From Sulfuriflexus mobilis (lineage in GTDB: Bacteria > Pseudomonadota > Gammaproteobacteria > AKS1): a DNA stretch of 64,000 nt. Shown piece by piece: positions 8,901 to 17,755 of this stretch. The position numbers and the translations under genes were made by a program. The stretch spans positions 2,910,001 through 2,974,000 of the forward strand of contig NZ_AP018725.1 of assembly GCF_003967195.1 (NCBI RefSeq), written 5' to 3'. Within the stretch, counting starts at the first letter, position 1; each line of letters starts with the position of its first letter. The notes beneath the pieces are model-generated. The model saw only the letters and a list, made by a program, of their open reading frames with translations, did not search any database and had not been told where the DNA came from.

Positions 8901-9384
8901 TTAAATCCGGATCGGCATCAACTGCCCCACCAAGATCGATTTCTTCATCAGTTGCTTCACGTATAGAAAGCACTTCCAGTACGAAAGTCACGTCTCTGCC
9001 ACAAAGTGGGTTATTACCGTCAACGGTCAAGGTCTTGTCATCAAAACGCGTAACGATGAAGCTTTTAGGTTCACCCTTTTCATTTTCCATGGTGATGGTC
9101 ATACCTATCTCACGATATTCCTCAGGAACATTTTCGATGGCGTCGGTAAACACCAGAGACTCATCTCTTTCACCATATAACAGAGTTGTATCAATCGGCA
9201 CTTCGATGACGTCACCTACCTTTTTGCCATACAGATGTTTTGTTACGTCTTCTGACATCACATCATTGACACCATGGACATAACCCAGTGGATAGTCCAC
9301 CGTGATCAGTACATCACCGGTTTTGTCATCGACGACTTTGTAATTTAATTCAACGAATTTTTCGTCTTCAATTATATCTGACAT
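8875..9384 (-). CDS. FKBP-type peptidyl-prolyl isomerase, SlyD-like
   Basis: This 169-residue cytoplasmic protein has the SlyD arrangement. An N-terminal FKBP strand (VELNYKVVDDKTGDVLITVDYPLGYVHG) is followed by an inserted IF domain (VGDVIEVPIDTTLLYGERDESLVFT to VTRFDDKTLTVDGNNPLCG) and the returning FKBP segment (LCGRDVTFVLEVLSIREATDEEI). The NPLCG motif is the SlyD-family NPLAG equivalent. The His-rich metal-binding tail of E. coli SlyD is absent. It lies 33 bases after the 116-residue gene upstream and overlaps the TPR gene, so the three probably form one operon. Confidence 0.85.
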   Translation of the reverse strand: MSDIIEDEKFVELNYKVVDDKTGDVLITVDYPLGYVHGVNDVMSEDVTKHLYGKKVGDVIEVPIDTTLLYGERDESLVFTDAIENVPEEYREIGMTITMENEKGEPKSFIVTRFDDKTLTVDGNNPLCGRDVTFVLEVLSIREATDEEIDLGGAVDADPDLNEILERAE

Positions 9385-9417
9385 ATCTATTAAAGCCTTT
9401 GTTTAGGTTACGTTGGC

Positions 9418-9768
9418 CTAGAACAGGGTAGCACCAAAGATTTTTACCTTGTCCTTTTCATAACCCAGCACGAGCCTACCAAGCCATTCGCCTTTGTCCT
9501 TTTTATTAATGACTTTATATAGAACGGTGACATGTTCGCCACGACGTATCATGCCAAGATAGGAATAATCTTCTGACAGATTTTTTGCAAGGTCGCTTCT
9601 GGCAAACTGTTTACCCATTTCAACTTCATTCGCGCCCTGCATAAATGAAGACGAGAAATTACGTGTGAAAGCGCCGTAGTTTCCTTCATTAGAGTACTTG
9701 ACAAGATCCGCCCACATTGGATGGGCATGCTCTAAAATTTCTTCATCTGTTTTTTCAATAATGTTCAT
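9418..9768 (-). CDS. Hypothetical protein downstream of the apr operon
   Basis: This 116-residue soluble protein has no signal peptide. The N-terminal half is helical and acidic (IIEKTDEEILEHAHPMWADLVKY) and the C-terminal half looks like a small sheet (EHVTVLYKVINKKDKGEWLGRLVLGYEKDKVKIFGATLF). The layout resembles small NTF2-like/SnoaL-like domains, but I cannot confirm this. It heads the short operon with the SlyD-like and TPR genes, and a terminator separates it from aprA, so it has its own promoter in 9770-9838. Confidence 0.6.
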   Translation of the reverse strand: MNIIEKTDEEILEHAHPMWADLVKYSNEGNYGAFTRNFSSSFMQGANEVEMGKQFARSDLAKNLSEDYSYLGMIRRGEHVTVLYKVINKKDKGEWLGRLVLGYEKDKVKIFGATLF

Positions 9769-9838
9769 CTAAAACTCCATTAAAAAACATCGTTGTTTTT
9801 TAATATTATCCTCAGAGCTAATTTTCAAGTCTCAGAGT

Positions 9839-9878
9839 AAAAAAAAGGACCAACATTATACATGTCAGTCCTTTTTTT
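9839..9878 (-). terminator. Rho-independent terminator of the apr operon
   Basis: An inverted repeat with AAAAAAGGAC on the left and GTCCTTTTTTT on the right surrounds a 16-base loop. It lies 46 bases beyond the aprA stop on the minus strand. Both sides carry A/T tracts, so it can work in either direction. Confidence 0.8.
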
Positions 9879-9923
9879 ATCGCAAATAAATTTTCAGGCC
9901 TGCAAAATCAAGCCTGTATTTGC

Positions 9924-11831
9924 TTAGTGGTGACCTTCTGCTTTCAGTTTAGCCAGGTCTTTGTCCTCGATATCACCTACAAGGTGGTACAGAGGAGCCT
10001 TCTCCATAGTGTACTCACCAGTCTTAGGGTCACGGCGAGAAACTGTCAGTACATGCCAGTTCTCATCATCAACCTTCATGGCATCACCACGGTAGTAGTA
10101 ACCAGGCCAGCGTGTTTCCTTACGGAACATCGTGTGCTGGAATACCGCTTCGGATGTCAGGAAGCGGTGCTTCAGTTCCCATGCACGTAACAGTTCATGG
10201 ATATCTGAGGCAGCAACTTTTTCCAGGTCTTCACCCAGAATAGCCATCTTCTTCAGACCGATGCTCAGGAGCTTATCGTTGGTCATGTAGTTAACACCAA
10301 AACCACCACAGTACTCATCCATCAGTTTCTGCAGACGATCCAGACCCTGACGCGGGTTGATGTAGTTCGGGTTAACAGAACCCGCAACAATCTCGTTACG
10401 GCCAACAGTGTATGTTTCCAATGGCTTGTAGATTTCTTCCTTGCGGCGAGAAATCTGGGCGTCAGTAACAATGATTCCGTTAGCTTTGCCGTCATCAATG
10501 TACTTACAGGCAGCCTTGGCAGCCAGACGACCTTCAGTGAAGGAACCGGATGAGAATGCGTGTGGTGTACCACCCACGGCATCACCTGCACCAAACAGAC
10601 CTTCAATGGTTGTCATACGGTTGTAACCCCAGAAGTATTCATCTGGAGATACATCCTCAGGACCTGAACACCATGCGCCACAACCGGTTGCGTGTGAGCC
10701 CATTACGTATGGCTCAGATGTTGTCAGTTCTGGGTTTTCGTACTTTGGATCAACGTCTGTCGCTGCCCACAATACGGCCTGACCGACGGTCATACCCAGG
10801 AAGTTGTGCCAGCCAATCTCTTCAAGATGCGGATCCTGGAAGGCTTCCATGGTAACCATGTGAATCGGACCACGACCGGCATTAACTTCGTTAATGATTG
10901 CGTGGTTACGCAGACAGGTTGGAATTGGACGGTGAGTAGCGTGTGAAGCTTCTGGATCCAGGTATTCCTTACCGACCATTTCTTGCAGAGCTGGGAACCA
11001 TTTTGATTCGTACTCTTCACCATAAGCATTCTGAGTGTAGGTTTTCAGATGCAGGAAGTAAGCACCAACAGGACCGTAACCATCTTTGAAACGAGCCAGT
11101 ACGATACGGTTTTCCATCTGTGTCATTTTCGCGCCTGCTTCGATCATCAAACCGTATGCAGAGCCTGAAGACCATGGAGCGTACCAAACACGACCAGCAC
11201 CTTCACCGACTGAACGTGGTTTGAAGATGTTAGACGCACCACCAGCACCACAGATAACAGTCTTAGACTTGAATACGTGGTAGTTACCAGTACGAACGTT
11301 GAAACCAACGGCACCCGCTACGCGGTTTTCCTTGGATTCATCCATCAACAGGTGAGTGACACAAACACGGTTGAATACCTTGTCAGCTGAGTTCTTGGCG
11401 GCTTCAGCAACGATTGGCTTGTATGATTCACCGTGAATCATGATCTGCCAGCGACCTTCGCGCAGGTATGCGCCGGTCTTTTCGTTACGCATGATAGGCA
11501 GACCCCATTCTTCAAACTGGTGTACTGCGGAGTCAACGTGACGTGCCATATCAAAGGCCAAATCTTCACGGACCATACCCATCAGGTCGATACGTGCATA
11601 GCGAACGTGATCTTCCGGGTTATTCTCACCGAAGCGAGTACCCATGTAACAGTTAATCGCATACAGACCCTGTGCAACCGCACCGGAACGATCAATGTTT
11701 GCCTTTTCAGCGATAACGATCTTCTTGTTCTTACCCCAGTATCTGGCTTCGAAAGCAGCACCTGTACCACCAAGGCCAGCACCTGCGACGAGAATATCGA
11801 TATCGTCTTCAATAATTGTCTTGTAGCCCAT
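9924..11831 (-). CDS. aprA: Adenylylsulfate (APS) reductase, alpha subunit
   Basis: AprA is the FAD-containing catalytic subunit that interconverts sulfite plus AMP and APS. In a sulfur oxidiser it works in the sulfite-oxidising direction in the cytoplasm. The 635 residues have the dinucleotide-binding start DILVAGAGLGGTGAAFEARYW, the substrate-region block GRGPIHM, and HATGCGAWCSGPEDVSPDEYFWGYNRMTT, all typical of AprA. The length is normal. The start codon overlaps the aprB stop (TAATG-type junction at 11831), so the two subunits are translationally coupled. Sat, the next enzyme of the pathway, is encoded at 47282-48466. Confidence 0.97.
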   Translation of the reverse strand: MGYKTIIEDDIDILVAGAGLGGTGAAFEARYWGKNKKIVIAEKANIDRSGAVAQGLYAINCYMGTRFGENNPEDHVRYARIDLMGMVREDLAFDMARHVDSAVHQFEEWGLPIMRNEKTGAYLREGRWQIMIHGESYKPIVAEAAKNSADKVFNRVCVTHLLMDESKENRVAGAVGFNVRTGNYHVFKSKTVICGAGGASNIFKPRSVGEGAGRVWYAPWSSGSAYGLMIEAGAKMTQMENRIVLARFKDGYGPVGAYFLHLKTYTQNAYGEEYESKWFPALQEMVGKEYLDPEASHATHRPIPTCLRNHAIINEVNAGRGPIHMVTMEAFQDPHLEEIGWHNFLGMTVGQAVLWAATDVDPKYENPELTTSEPYVMGSHATGCGAWCSGPEDVSPDEYFWGYNRMTTIEGLFGAGDAVGGTPHAFSSGSFTEGRLAAKAACKYIDDGKANGIIVTDAQISRRKEEIYKPLETYTVGRNEIVAGSVNPNYINPRQGLDRLQKLMDEYCGGFGVNYMTNDKLLSIGLKKMAILGEDLEKVAASDIHELLRAWELKHRFLTSEAVFQHTMFRKETRWPGYYYRGDAMKVDDENWHVLTVSRRDPKTGEYTMEKAPLYHLVGDIEDKDLAKLKAEGHH

Positions 11832-12313
11832 TAGTAGTAAACCCCTTCTTTAATTTCCAAGCCGTTTGATTCCAGCGTCATTAAAGCATTGTCATTCATA
11901 GCGACATACTTAGGCTCGTTATATAGCAGCTGTGTGTCACGCATGCTGTCAGCTGGTGCTGCTTCGTTAGCCAGCTGAGGAATACAGGTACCCCAAGGCT
12001 TGGTTGTAATCGGTGCTAAAAGATCAAAGTCTTTCTTGCCGTTGCGGAACTTGATGCGCCATGCAATGGTGCCTTTCTCTTCATCACGATGTACACGCAC
12101 TGAGTGACCCAGAGGGGCGAAATCAGCATAACCGCGGACGTCAATAGCGTGATGAGGGCAGGCCTTCACACAGGAATAACATTCCCAGCACATGTTAGGT
12201 TCAATGTTGTAAGCACGGCGAAGTGTTTTATCGATGTGCATAATGTCAGATGGGCAGATATCAACGCACTGTCCGCAACCATCACATCGAGTCATATATA
12301 CAAAAGTTGGCAT
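11831..12313 (-). CDS. aprB: Adenylylsulfate (APS) reductase, beta (iron-sulfur) subunit
   Basis: This 160-residue electron-transfer subunit carries two [4Fe-4S] clusters bound by C10xxC13xxC16xxxC20 and C42xxC45xxC48xxxC52 (CDGCGQCVDICP and CWECYSCVKACP). The tail after residue 100 is the extension that wraps around AprA in known structures. It passes electrons between the AprA flavin and the membrane partner AprM. The position between aprM and aprA is the order known from purple sulfur bacteria such as Allochromatium. Confidence 0.97.
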   Translation of the reverse strand: MPTFVYMTRCDGCGQCVDICPSDIMHIDKTLRRAYNIEPNMCWECYSCVKACPHHAIDVRGYADFAPLGHSVRVHRDEEKGTIAWRIKFRNGKKDFDLLAPITTKPWGTCIPQLANEAAPADSMRDTQLLYNEPKYVAMNDNALMTLESNGLEIKEGVYY

Positions 12314-12349
12314 AATATTTTCTCTTATACTTTGTAAGTTAAGTAAATG

Positions 12350-13201
12350 TTAGTAGTGGTTTGCAGGCTCACGTCTGATACCAGCGCCCATATTGGGTGG
12401 ATTCTTACCCATGTACATTGGTACGTCCGGGTATCTTGCATGTACTGCAGGATCTGACAGATCATAATCAGCAGGCAGGTTCAAATTTCCGCCATCTGCA
12501 TGTGCAACGCGCTTCTGGAATGCTGCAGCAGGTTTGAAGAACATATGTGCGAACTTCGACCACATTACAGTAGAGAAAAGCACTGTGTTTGAAAGGATGA
12601 ATAAGGCGAAGAACAAAGTTGTCCAACCCATATCAGCAACTGCACCGGCACCTGAAGATTGCAGGTAAGACCAGATTAATGCAAACGTTGCTGTTGTGAG
12701 CAAGGAAACGATAAAGATATCTGCACGACGCAGTTGATACCACTTTACACCTTCTGAATTCACATCAACGCGGATAAAGAACCAGAACCAGTAGCCACCA
12801 AGACAAAGCATGAGTGCACCGGTATGCCAAAGATTCGCGACAAGCGCGTCAGTTGACCAACCAAAGATCATGGTTGCAGTTGATGCGACAAAGAGAATGA
12901 AGCCATACATGGTTAGCATGTGTGAAATTCTGCGCTTCGTATTGCAGAATTCAGCCGACGTTAAAATTTCGTTGGCGACCACTGCAATCGCAATACCAGC
13001 TTTCTCGCCAGTACCTACAGAACGCTTGGCGTTCTTATTATTCTTTTCAGTATCTAGGGCAAAGTACTTGGCACTCTTTTTATGCATCATATCTAGCACA
13101 GTACCCACGAACACCAGGATGGCCATTAATATAATGTAGCCCTGCTGGATGTCAGTAGATATTAATGCTGTCACTGCATCGAATGGGTTGGTGTTGAACA
13201 T
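12350..13201 (-). CDS. aprM: APS reductase membrane anchor AprM
   Basis: This 283-residue integral membrane protein has about six helices (near residues 20-38, 92-112, 125-145, 160-185 and 195-215, with a further amphipathic region). It is the product expected immediately upstream of aprBA in many sulfur oxidisers that lack the QmoABC complex. It is thought to accept electrons from AprBA and pass them to the quinone pool. Conserved-looking His residues sit in the NLWHTG and RRISHMLTMYG segments. It is the first gene of the operon, with its promoter in 13202-13635. Confidence 0.92.
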   Translation of the reverse strand: MFNTNPFDAVTALISTDIQQGYIILMAILVFVGTVLDMMHKKSAKYFALDTEKNNKNAKRSVGTGEKAGIAIAVVANEILTSAEFCNTKRRISHMLTMYGFILFVASTATMIFGWSTDALVANLWHTGALMLCLGGYWFWFFIRVDVNSEGVKWYQLRRADIFIVSLLTTATFALIWSYLQSSGAGAVADMGWTTLFFALFILSNTVLFSTVMWSKFAHMFFKPAAAFQKRVAHADGGNLNLPADYDLSDPAVHARYPDVPMYMGKNPPNMGAGIRREPANHY

Positions 13202-13635
13202 ATCGACACTTCCTCGGTTTATATTTCTATTGGATTTATATCTATTTTATTTAACTGCGGTTAATACCCGCTACACCGCGCAGTTACGGATGTAACGCTC
13301 GAGACTAAACTTTTTTCGGGTGACTATCTTCTAGCTACCCCGGATTACGAGCCATGCCCCAAAAACTCTCGCAACCCATTGTTATTAAATCACTTCTTCT
13401 CTTTCTCAGGCGGGCTTATATAACCTCACCACAGCCCTTTCACAGACTTACCCGTTAATAGGGAGGGTTACCTTAATCCTTTGGCGCGAACAGTCCAAGC
13501 AGTAATATCTTTGCATACTATAAATATCCTTTATTGTATTTTTTATGGCCAATGAGGCAGAAAATCTCGGGAAATGATCACGCTGGATCTGTTTTATCAG
13601 GTTGATTCAATGTTAATCACGTATCCAATTGTTAT
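13202..13635. other. 434-base intergenic region: apr promoter region and 3' end of the nap-like cluster
   Basis: No gene is visible. The region separates the end of the nap-like cluster from aprM, both on the minus strand, so it should hold the terminator of the first and the promoter of the second. An imperfect hairpin (AACTGCG...CGCAGTT, about 13254-13286) lies 50-85 bases upstream of aprM and may be a regulatory site. I find no convincing Fnr box, and only short T-tracts near 13520-13545. Confidence 0.45.
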
Positions 13636-14256
13636 TTATATAGATTTAGCCGAATCCAACGACCTCAACAACACTGCTGAAGGGTCAGCAATACAGACTG
13701 CACGGCACAAACCACAACCCACGCAGTAATCCATATCGATACGCGGGCGCGTGTCGTCCCAGACCAGAGCTCCCGGCACCGGGCAGCTGCCCTCGCAGGC
13801 CCCACATTCCGGTCCCTGGTAGGGCAGGCAATCAGCCGTATTGATCTCGGCATAGGCCAACTTCGGAAACAGCTCCGGGGCACTGCCTGTGCTCCCCCCC
13901 TCGCCCGTCATCTCCTCTTTAACCTCTGGCAGGCGCAAGGCCGCCGGTTCGCAGGCCGTCACACAGGGCCAGTCCTCGCAGAGATGACAGCCGCCGTCCA
14001 GCACGTCGAGTGCCGGGGTTAAGGCAACGTCGGCGCCATAGCTGGCCGGCAGGGGAAACAGCACGTCGTGCGGGCAGGCCTTGATGCAGGCATCGCAGCG
14101 CGTACAGGCGAGCATGAATTCCAGTTCCGGCCGGGCCCAGGGCGGACGTATCCAGCGTGAGGCGCGCGCCGCGTACCGTGCATCGGCCTCTTCGACTACA
14201 TGTTTGGCGGCCTTGCCCGCGGCACGGCGGAAGAAGGCCCGACGACTCTCATCCAT
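13636..14256 (-). CDS. napF: NapF-type ferredoxin with four [4Fe-4S] motifs
   Basis: This 206-residue iron-sulfur protein starts MDESRRAFFRRAAG, a Tat-like start without a clear hydrophobic core, as in cytoplasmic NapF. Four cysteine groups follow: CTRCDACIKACP, CHLCEDWPCVTACE, CLPYQGPECGACEGSCP and CVGCGLCRAVC. NapF is thought to help mature or load NapA before export and interacts with it in the cytoplasm. It is the last gene of the minus-strand cluster, 6 bases after napC. Confidence 0.85.
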   Translation of the reverse strand: MDESRRAFFRRAAGKAAKHVVEEADARYAARASRWIRPPWARPELEFMLACTRCDACIKACPHDVLFPLPASYGADVALTPALDVLDGGCHLCEDWPCVTACEPAALRLPEVKEEMTGEGGSTGSAPELFPKLAYAEINTADCLPYQGPECGACEGSCPVPGALVWDDTRPRIDMDYCVGCGLCRAVCIADPSAVLLRSLDSAKSI

Positions 14257-14262
14257 GCTTAG

Positions 14263-14952
14263 TTACCATTCGATCTTTTCATCGGCCTGGGCCAGGTTCT
14301 TGTGGCAATCACCGCAGGGGCGACCACTTGCCTTGAATGCGGCATGCAGCTTGCCATCGGCATCAAAGTCCTTCGGCAGGGTATGCGCAATACCGCGGTG
14401 ACAATTGATACAGGTTATGCCCTCTTTCACACCGCGCGCATGCTTTTGCTGCGAGAGCTTGCTCTGACTGGCCAGTTGCATAAATTCATTGGCGTGACAG
14501 TTGCGGCACTCACGTGAGTCGGTATCTTCCATTCCTTTCCAGACATGCTGCGCCAGCTCCAGGCGTTTGGCCTCAAATTTTTCCGGCGTATCAATTGATC
14601 CTACCAGCTTATGGTAAAGCTCATTGGTGGCGCCAATCTTGCGTACTACCATGTGTTGCCATTCACGTGGCACATGACAATCCGGGCACGTGGCACGCAC
14701 GCCGGTGCGATTGGTGTAATGGATGGTGTGTTTATATTCCTGGTAGACGTTATTTTCCATTTCATGACAGCTGATACAAAAAGCCTCGTTATTGGTCATT
14801 TGCATGCCGGTATTGAACGCACCCCAGAACATAATGCCAAGGGCAAACATACCGATCATGAAGATGAGCGGTGCACGCTCGACCCATTTGCATAACCAGT
14901 CGCGCAAACATTGTTTACGTGTTGAACAGCTGTCTTTGTTTGATACCGACAT
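14263..14952 (-). CDS. napC: NapC/NirT-family membrane-anchored cytochrome c with five CxxCH motifs
   Basis: This quinol-oxidising cytochrome feeds electrons to periplasmic reductases. A single N-terminal anchor (around LIFMIGMFALGIMFWGAF) precedes the haem motifs CISCH, CPDCH, CRNCH and CINCH of the NapC/NrfH fold. A fifth motif, CGDCH, sits 15 residues from the C-terminus and is not in classical four-haem NapC. The frame is open to 15000, but that would overlap the upstream gene. The ATG at 14952 (MSVSNKDSC), with a GAGAAG ribosome site, leaves an 11-base gap and 229 residues. Some TorC/NirT relatives also have a fifth haem. Confidence 0.9.
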   Translation of the reverse strand: MSVSNKDSCSTRKQCLRDWLCKWVERAPLIFMIGMFALGIMFWGAFNTGMQMTNNEAFCISCHEMENNVYQEYKHTIHYTNRTGVRATCPDCHVPREWQHMVVRKIGATNELYHKLVGSIDTPEKFEAKRLELAQHVWKGMEDTDSRECRNCHANEFMQLASQSKLSQQKHARGVKEGITCINCHRGIAHTLPKDFDADGKLHAAFKASGRPCGDCHKNLAQADEKIEW

Positions 14953-14963
14953 CGTCTGCTTCT

Positions 14964-16499
14964 CTACATGCGCATAACCATAGGCTGCGCCAGCAGCCAC
15001 AGGTTAAAGACGGTGATGACAAGAATAAAGGCCACACCCGGCAACAGATGCCAGGCATGCAGGCGCTGCGCTTCGCTCAGCACATCTGTGCTGCGTTGTT
15101 TTAGTACCTGCAGCGCGAGCCAGAAACCAAATGCAATCAATATCGCCTGCAGGCCAAACAGCAACTGTTCAGGTATCAATGGATTCATATGCCGCATATG
15201 CAATTCATTACTGCTCAGCGGCAAGGTATCTCGTCCGAGCGGGTTCATCAGCACACTGGTAAAGCCCCTGCTTTCACGGATGAGGTGATTCAGGTTATGC
15301 GCAATATGATAGGTAAAGGCCAGCGGCAAACTGACAAAGGCCAGGCGTGCAAATAATTGCTGGAAGGCAATCTTCTCGGGCAGTAAGACCTGCATAAACC
15401 TGATCAAACCGGCATAGAGCAGGATGGGCACAATCAGGATGATCAGCATGCCAAGACTGAAGCTCCACAACAACTGCCCCGAGTCGCCGATGAGTTGCGC
15501 GAAAGTCGACATGCCCTGCTCCCAGAACGGCATCATGGTGATGCCGTGAAAGGTTGTCAGGGCCATCAGGCCGAGCATAAACCAAGCCTCGTCCCAGTGC
15601 GGGCGGGCGTGTTGTATGGCCTCTACGGCCGGACTACGCAGACGCCAGCCGACATTGTCGTGCGGGCACGACATGGTGCAGGCGCTGCAGGCCGTGCAAT
15701 AGGTACTCTGTGTCAGGCGCCCCATCACCAGGTGGGTTGGGCAGGGCTCAATCTCCTCCGTGCCGTGGTAACACTCGAGGGTCTTGCAGTCCGCACAGGT
15801 CTGTGTCGAACGCGGCCGTAGCTCGACCATGGCCAGTTGTGAATAGAAACCCACGGTGCGGCCAACCGGGCAAACATGTTTACAAAAGGCCTTGCCTTCA
15901 AACACGGCCATGTAGATAGTCGCCAGTACCACCATGATCAAGGCCAGTACGGCGGTCATATAGGGATTGGTGGTCACGCCTACACCCAGTTCCAGCCAGG
16001 TCAGGCCGATAAACATGGCCAGCGCCGGCCAGACGCTACGCCACAACTTCGGGACACGCAGGCCCAAGCTCGCGCCCGCATCGGCACGTCGCCAGAGTTT
16101 ACGCTTTACCAGCCAGCTGGCCAGCGTGTCCCACGGGCACACCGCACACCAGGCGGACCCAAGAAAGAAGATCACGATGACGATCCCGGCCCACCATAGC
16201 GTCCAGGTCAGGGTCGTGGCCAGATTGCGCTCGGGGACCGGGGTGCCGAACAGACCGGCGGCGATGACCAGCAGGAACAGGCTGGCGACAACGGCCTTCA
16301 GAAACAGCAACGGCCAGGGGCTGGCATTAAAAAACCGCGCCAGTGACCCCAGTAATGGCAGACGATTAACATCCATCGTAGCCGACCTTGCCATAAGGGT
16401 CCCCGGCCGCTGTAACAAAATCCGCAGCAGGGCGAAAAGCATGAAAACGGCCACCAACCACTGCCAGGCCTCCGGCAGGCCAGGGTGCGTCATGGTCAT
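14964..16499 (-). CDS. Membrane polyferredoxin of the NapH/NosR/CcoG type
   Basis: This 511-residue membrane protein has about ten hydrophobic segments. It carries the paired loop cysteines found in NapH and NosR (CAVCPWDT near residue 120 and CKHVCPVG near residue 210), then ferredoxin-like groups CADCKTLECYHGTEEIEPCP and CTACSACTMSCPHDN. The C-terminal half adds more transmembrane helices with His-rich stretches (YHIAHNLNHLI), which could bind haem or quinone. It is larger than NapH and has no flavin domain like NosR. A role as an extra quinol-to-periplasm electron conduit is inferred. Its start overlaps the upstream gene by 4 bases. Confidence 0.75.
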   Translation of the reverse strand: MTMTHPGLPEAWQWLVAVFMLFALLRILLQRPGTLMARSATMDVNRLPLLGSLARFFNASPWPLLFLKAVVASLFLLVIAAGLFGTPVPERNLATTLTWTLWWAGIVIVIFFLGSAWCAVCPWDTLASWLVKRKLWRRADAGASLGLRVPKLWRSVWPALAMFIGLTWLELGVGVTTNPYMTAVLALIMVVLATIYMAVFEGKAFCKHVCPVGRTVGFYSQLAMVELRPRSTQTCADCKTLECYHGTEEIEPCPTHLVMGRLTQSTYCTACSACTMSCPHDNVGWRLRSPAVEAIQHARPHWDEAWFMLGLMALTTFHGITMMPFWEQGMSTFAQLIGDSGQLLWSFSLGMLIILIVPILLYAGLIRFMQVLLPEKIAFQQLFARLAFVSLPLAFTYHIAHNLNHLIRESRGFTSVLMNPLGRDTLPLSSNELHMRHMNPLIPEQLLFGLQAILIAFGFWLALQVLKQRSTDVLSEAQRLHAWHLLPGVAFILVITVFNLWLLAQPMVMRM

Positions 16500-17077
16500 G
16501 CAGATTTTTCCGGCTGGTGGCGCTGTGCCTTGAGACGAAAACGACGTTTGCGTTGCACAACATTGACGATCACCAGCACGCTCACCAGTACCGCCAGGGT
16601 AATACCGATTGGCCCGACAGCGGCCGGCTCACCGATACGCAAGGGAAAGTCGATAGTATATGGCTCACCCCCTGAGGCAAACTCGGCCGTGATAATGTAG
16701 TTGCCTTCTTTATTAAAGACAAAACCCTGTCGATAGACATTGTCATCAATGGCCTGGATACCGAGGGTTTCTTCATCAGCGGAAAACCAGCTATCGTCAC
16801 GCACCTTGAAGGTCACCTTGCCATCAAACGGTACGCCATTATCAATCCGCGAGGCATACAGGTTAACCCGACCCTGTTCGTTAGGTTTGGGAAAAGCCGG
16901 AAAGGCCATATAGGTGACAAAGAATTCACCGATCTGGGTCTCTACCTGCATGCTTGGCGGGGTATTCGAGTCGGCGCTCAGGCTGTAGGCAGGGCGACCC
17001 AGCACATGGTGTGCCTGAACGGTGAATGCACAGAACCAGAGTAAAACCATTACCGAAATAGTATGAGCCAACCTCAC
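16496..17077 (-). CDS. FixH-like periplasmic protein with C-terminal membrane anchor
   Basis: This 193-residue protein has a signal peptide (residues 1-22, ending VQA) directly followed by HHVLGRPAYSL, then a beta-sandwich-like domain (GKVTFKVRDDSWF, NYIITAEFASGGEPYTIDFPLRIG). A single membrane helix sits at about 157-177 with a basic cytoplasmic tail. The architecture resembles FixH/YtkA-type copper-handling or redox-assembly proteins. The mature N-terminus begins with two His, which could bind copper as in N-terminal His sites. It lies inside the nap-like operon, so a role in assembling or supporting the redox complex is inferred. Confidence 0.6.
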   Translation of the reverse strand: MRLAHTISVMVLLWFCAFTVQAHHVLGRPAYSLSADSNTPPSMQVETQIGEFFVTYMAFPAFPKPNEQGRVNLYASRIDNGVPFDGKVTFKVRDDSWFSADEETLGIQAIDDNVYRQGFVFNKEGNYIITAEFASGGEPYTIDFPLRIGEPAAVGPIGITLAVLVSVLVIVNVVQRKRRFRLKAQRHQPEKSA

Positions 17078-17125
17078 AAATCGTACTCCCTGATTAATAT
17101 CGAGTTATTAACGCAAAAAACCAAT

Positions 17126-17755
17126 TCAATAAGAACGTCTACGTGCCGCAACGCCATGCTTGGCGACAGTACCTTCACTGCGATTTACAATCCAGATCGG
17201 CAAACTCGGTTCAGGACACACTTCCACACACTGACCGCAACCGACACAACCTTCCCGGACGGCCGGTTTATAGATATTCGCAAATTCGAAGCCAATTGCC
17301 TCCTCACCCAACGGGCAAATCGCTACACAAGCGCCGCAGATGCCTTCACCCACCCAGGGGTAACAGGCGGCGCGGTCTATCTGGGCAATACCCATATCTA
17401 TTTCGCGGATCGGTGTAATCGTTAGCGCATCGGTCGGGCAGACCTCCATGCACTTGTTACACAGGATGCAGGCCTTCTTCGCCGGGTCGATATAGGGTGT
17501 GTTCAAGCCATCAGCACCCTCGCGCTTCTCGAACTCTACACAACGTGGTGGACAGACCTCGCCACACAGGCCACAGCCGATACAGGCACGGTTAAACGCG
17601 TCGATGTCTGGTAAGGCACCCGGCAGGGGAATATGCCGGTGTGGATCGGCGTAGACTTTTGGTGCCAGCAAGCGCACCAGCCCGTAAGGCGTGGCGGCAG
17701 CAAAGATCAACGCTGCATAGGCACCGAACCGCTTCAGGAAGGCCCGCCGTCTCAT
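17126..17755 (-). CDS. napG: NapG-type ferredoxin, periplasmic, first paralogue (next to napH)
   Basis: This 209-residue iron-sulfur protein has a Tat-type start (RRRAFLKRFGAYAALIFAA) and four [4Fe-4S] groups: CIGCGLCGEVCPPRC, CILCNKCMEVCP, CYPWVGEGICGACVAICP and CVGCGQCVEVCP. In known nap systems NapG and NapH form a quinol dehydrogenase that supplies NapA. Its start overlaps the napH stop by 4 bases, so the two are translated together. A second NapG-like gene lies on the other side of napH. Confidence 0.9.
   Translation of the reverse strand: MRRRAFLKRFGAYAALIFAAATPYGLVRLLAPKVYADPHRHIPLPGALPDIDAFNRACIGCGLCGEVCPPRCVEFEKREGADGLNTPYIDPAKKACILCNKCMEVCPTDALTITPIREIDMGIAQIDRAACYPWVGEGICGACVAICPLGEEAIGFEFANIYKPAVREGCVGCGQCVEVCPEPSLPIWIVNRSEGTVAKHGVAARRRSY

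Noticed and set aside
13590-13630. Fnr-like box near GGTTGATTCAATGTTAATC upstream of aprM
   Set aside because: The half-sites do not have the N4 spacing of Fnr dimers and the right half does not match.
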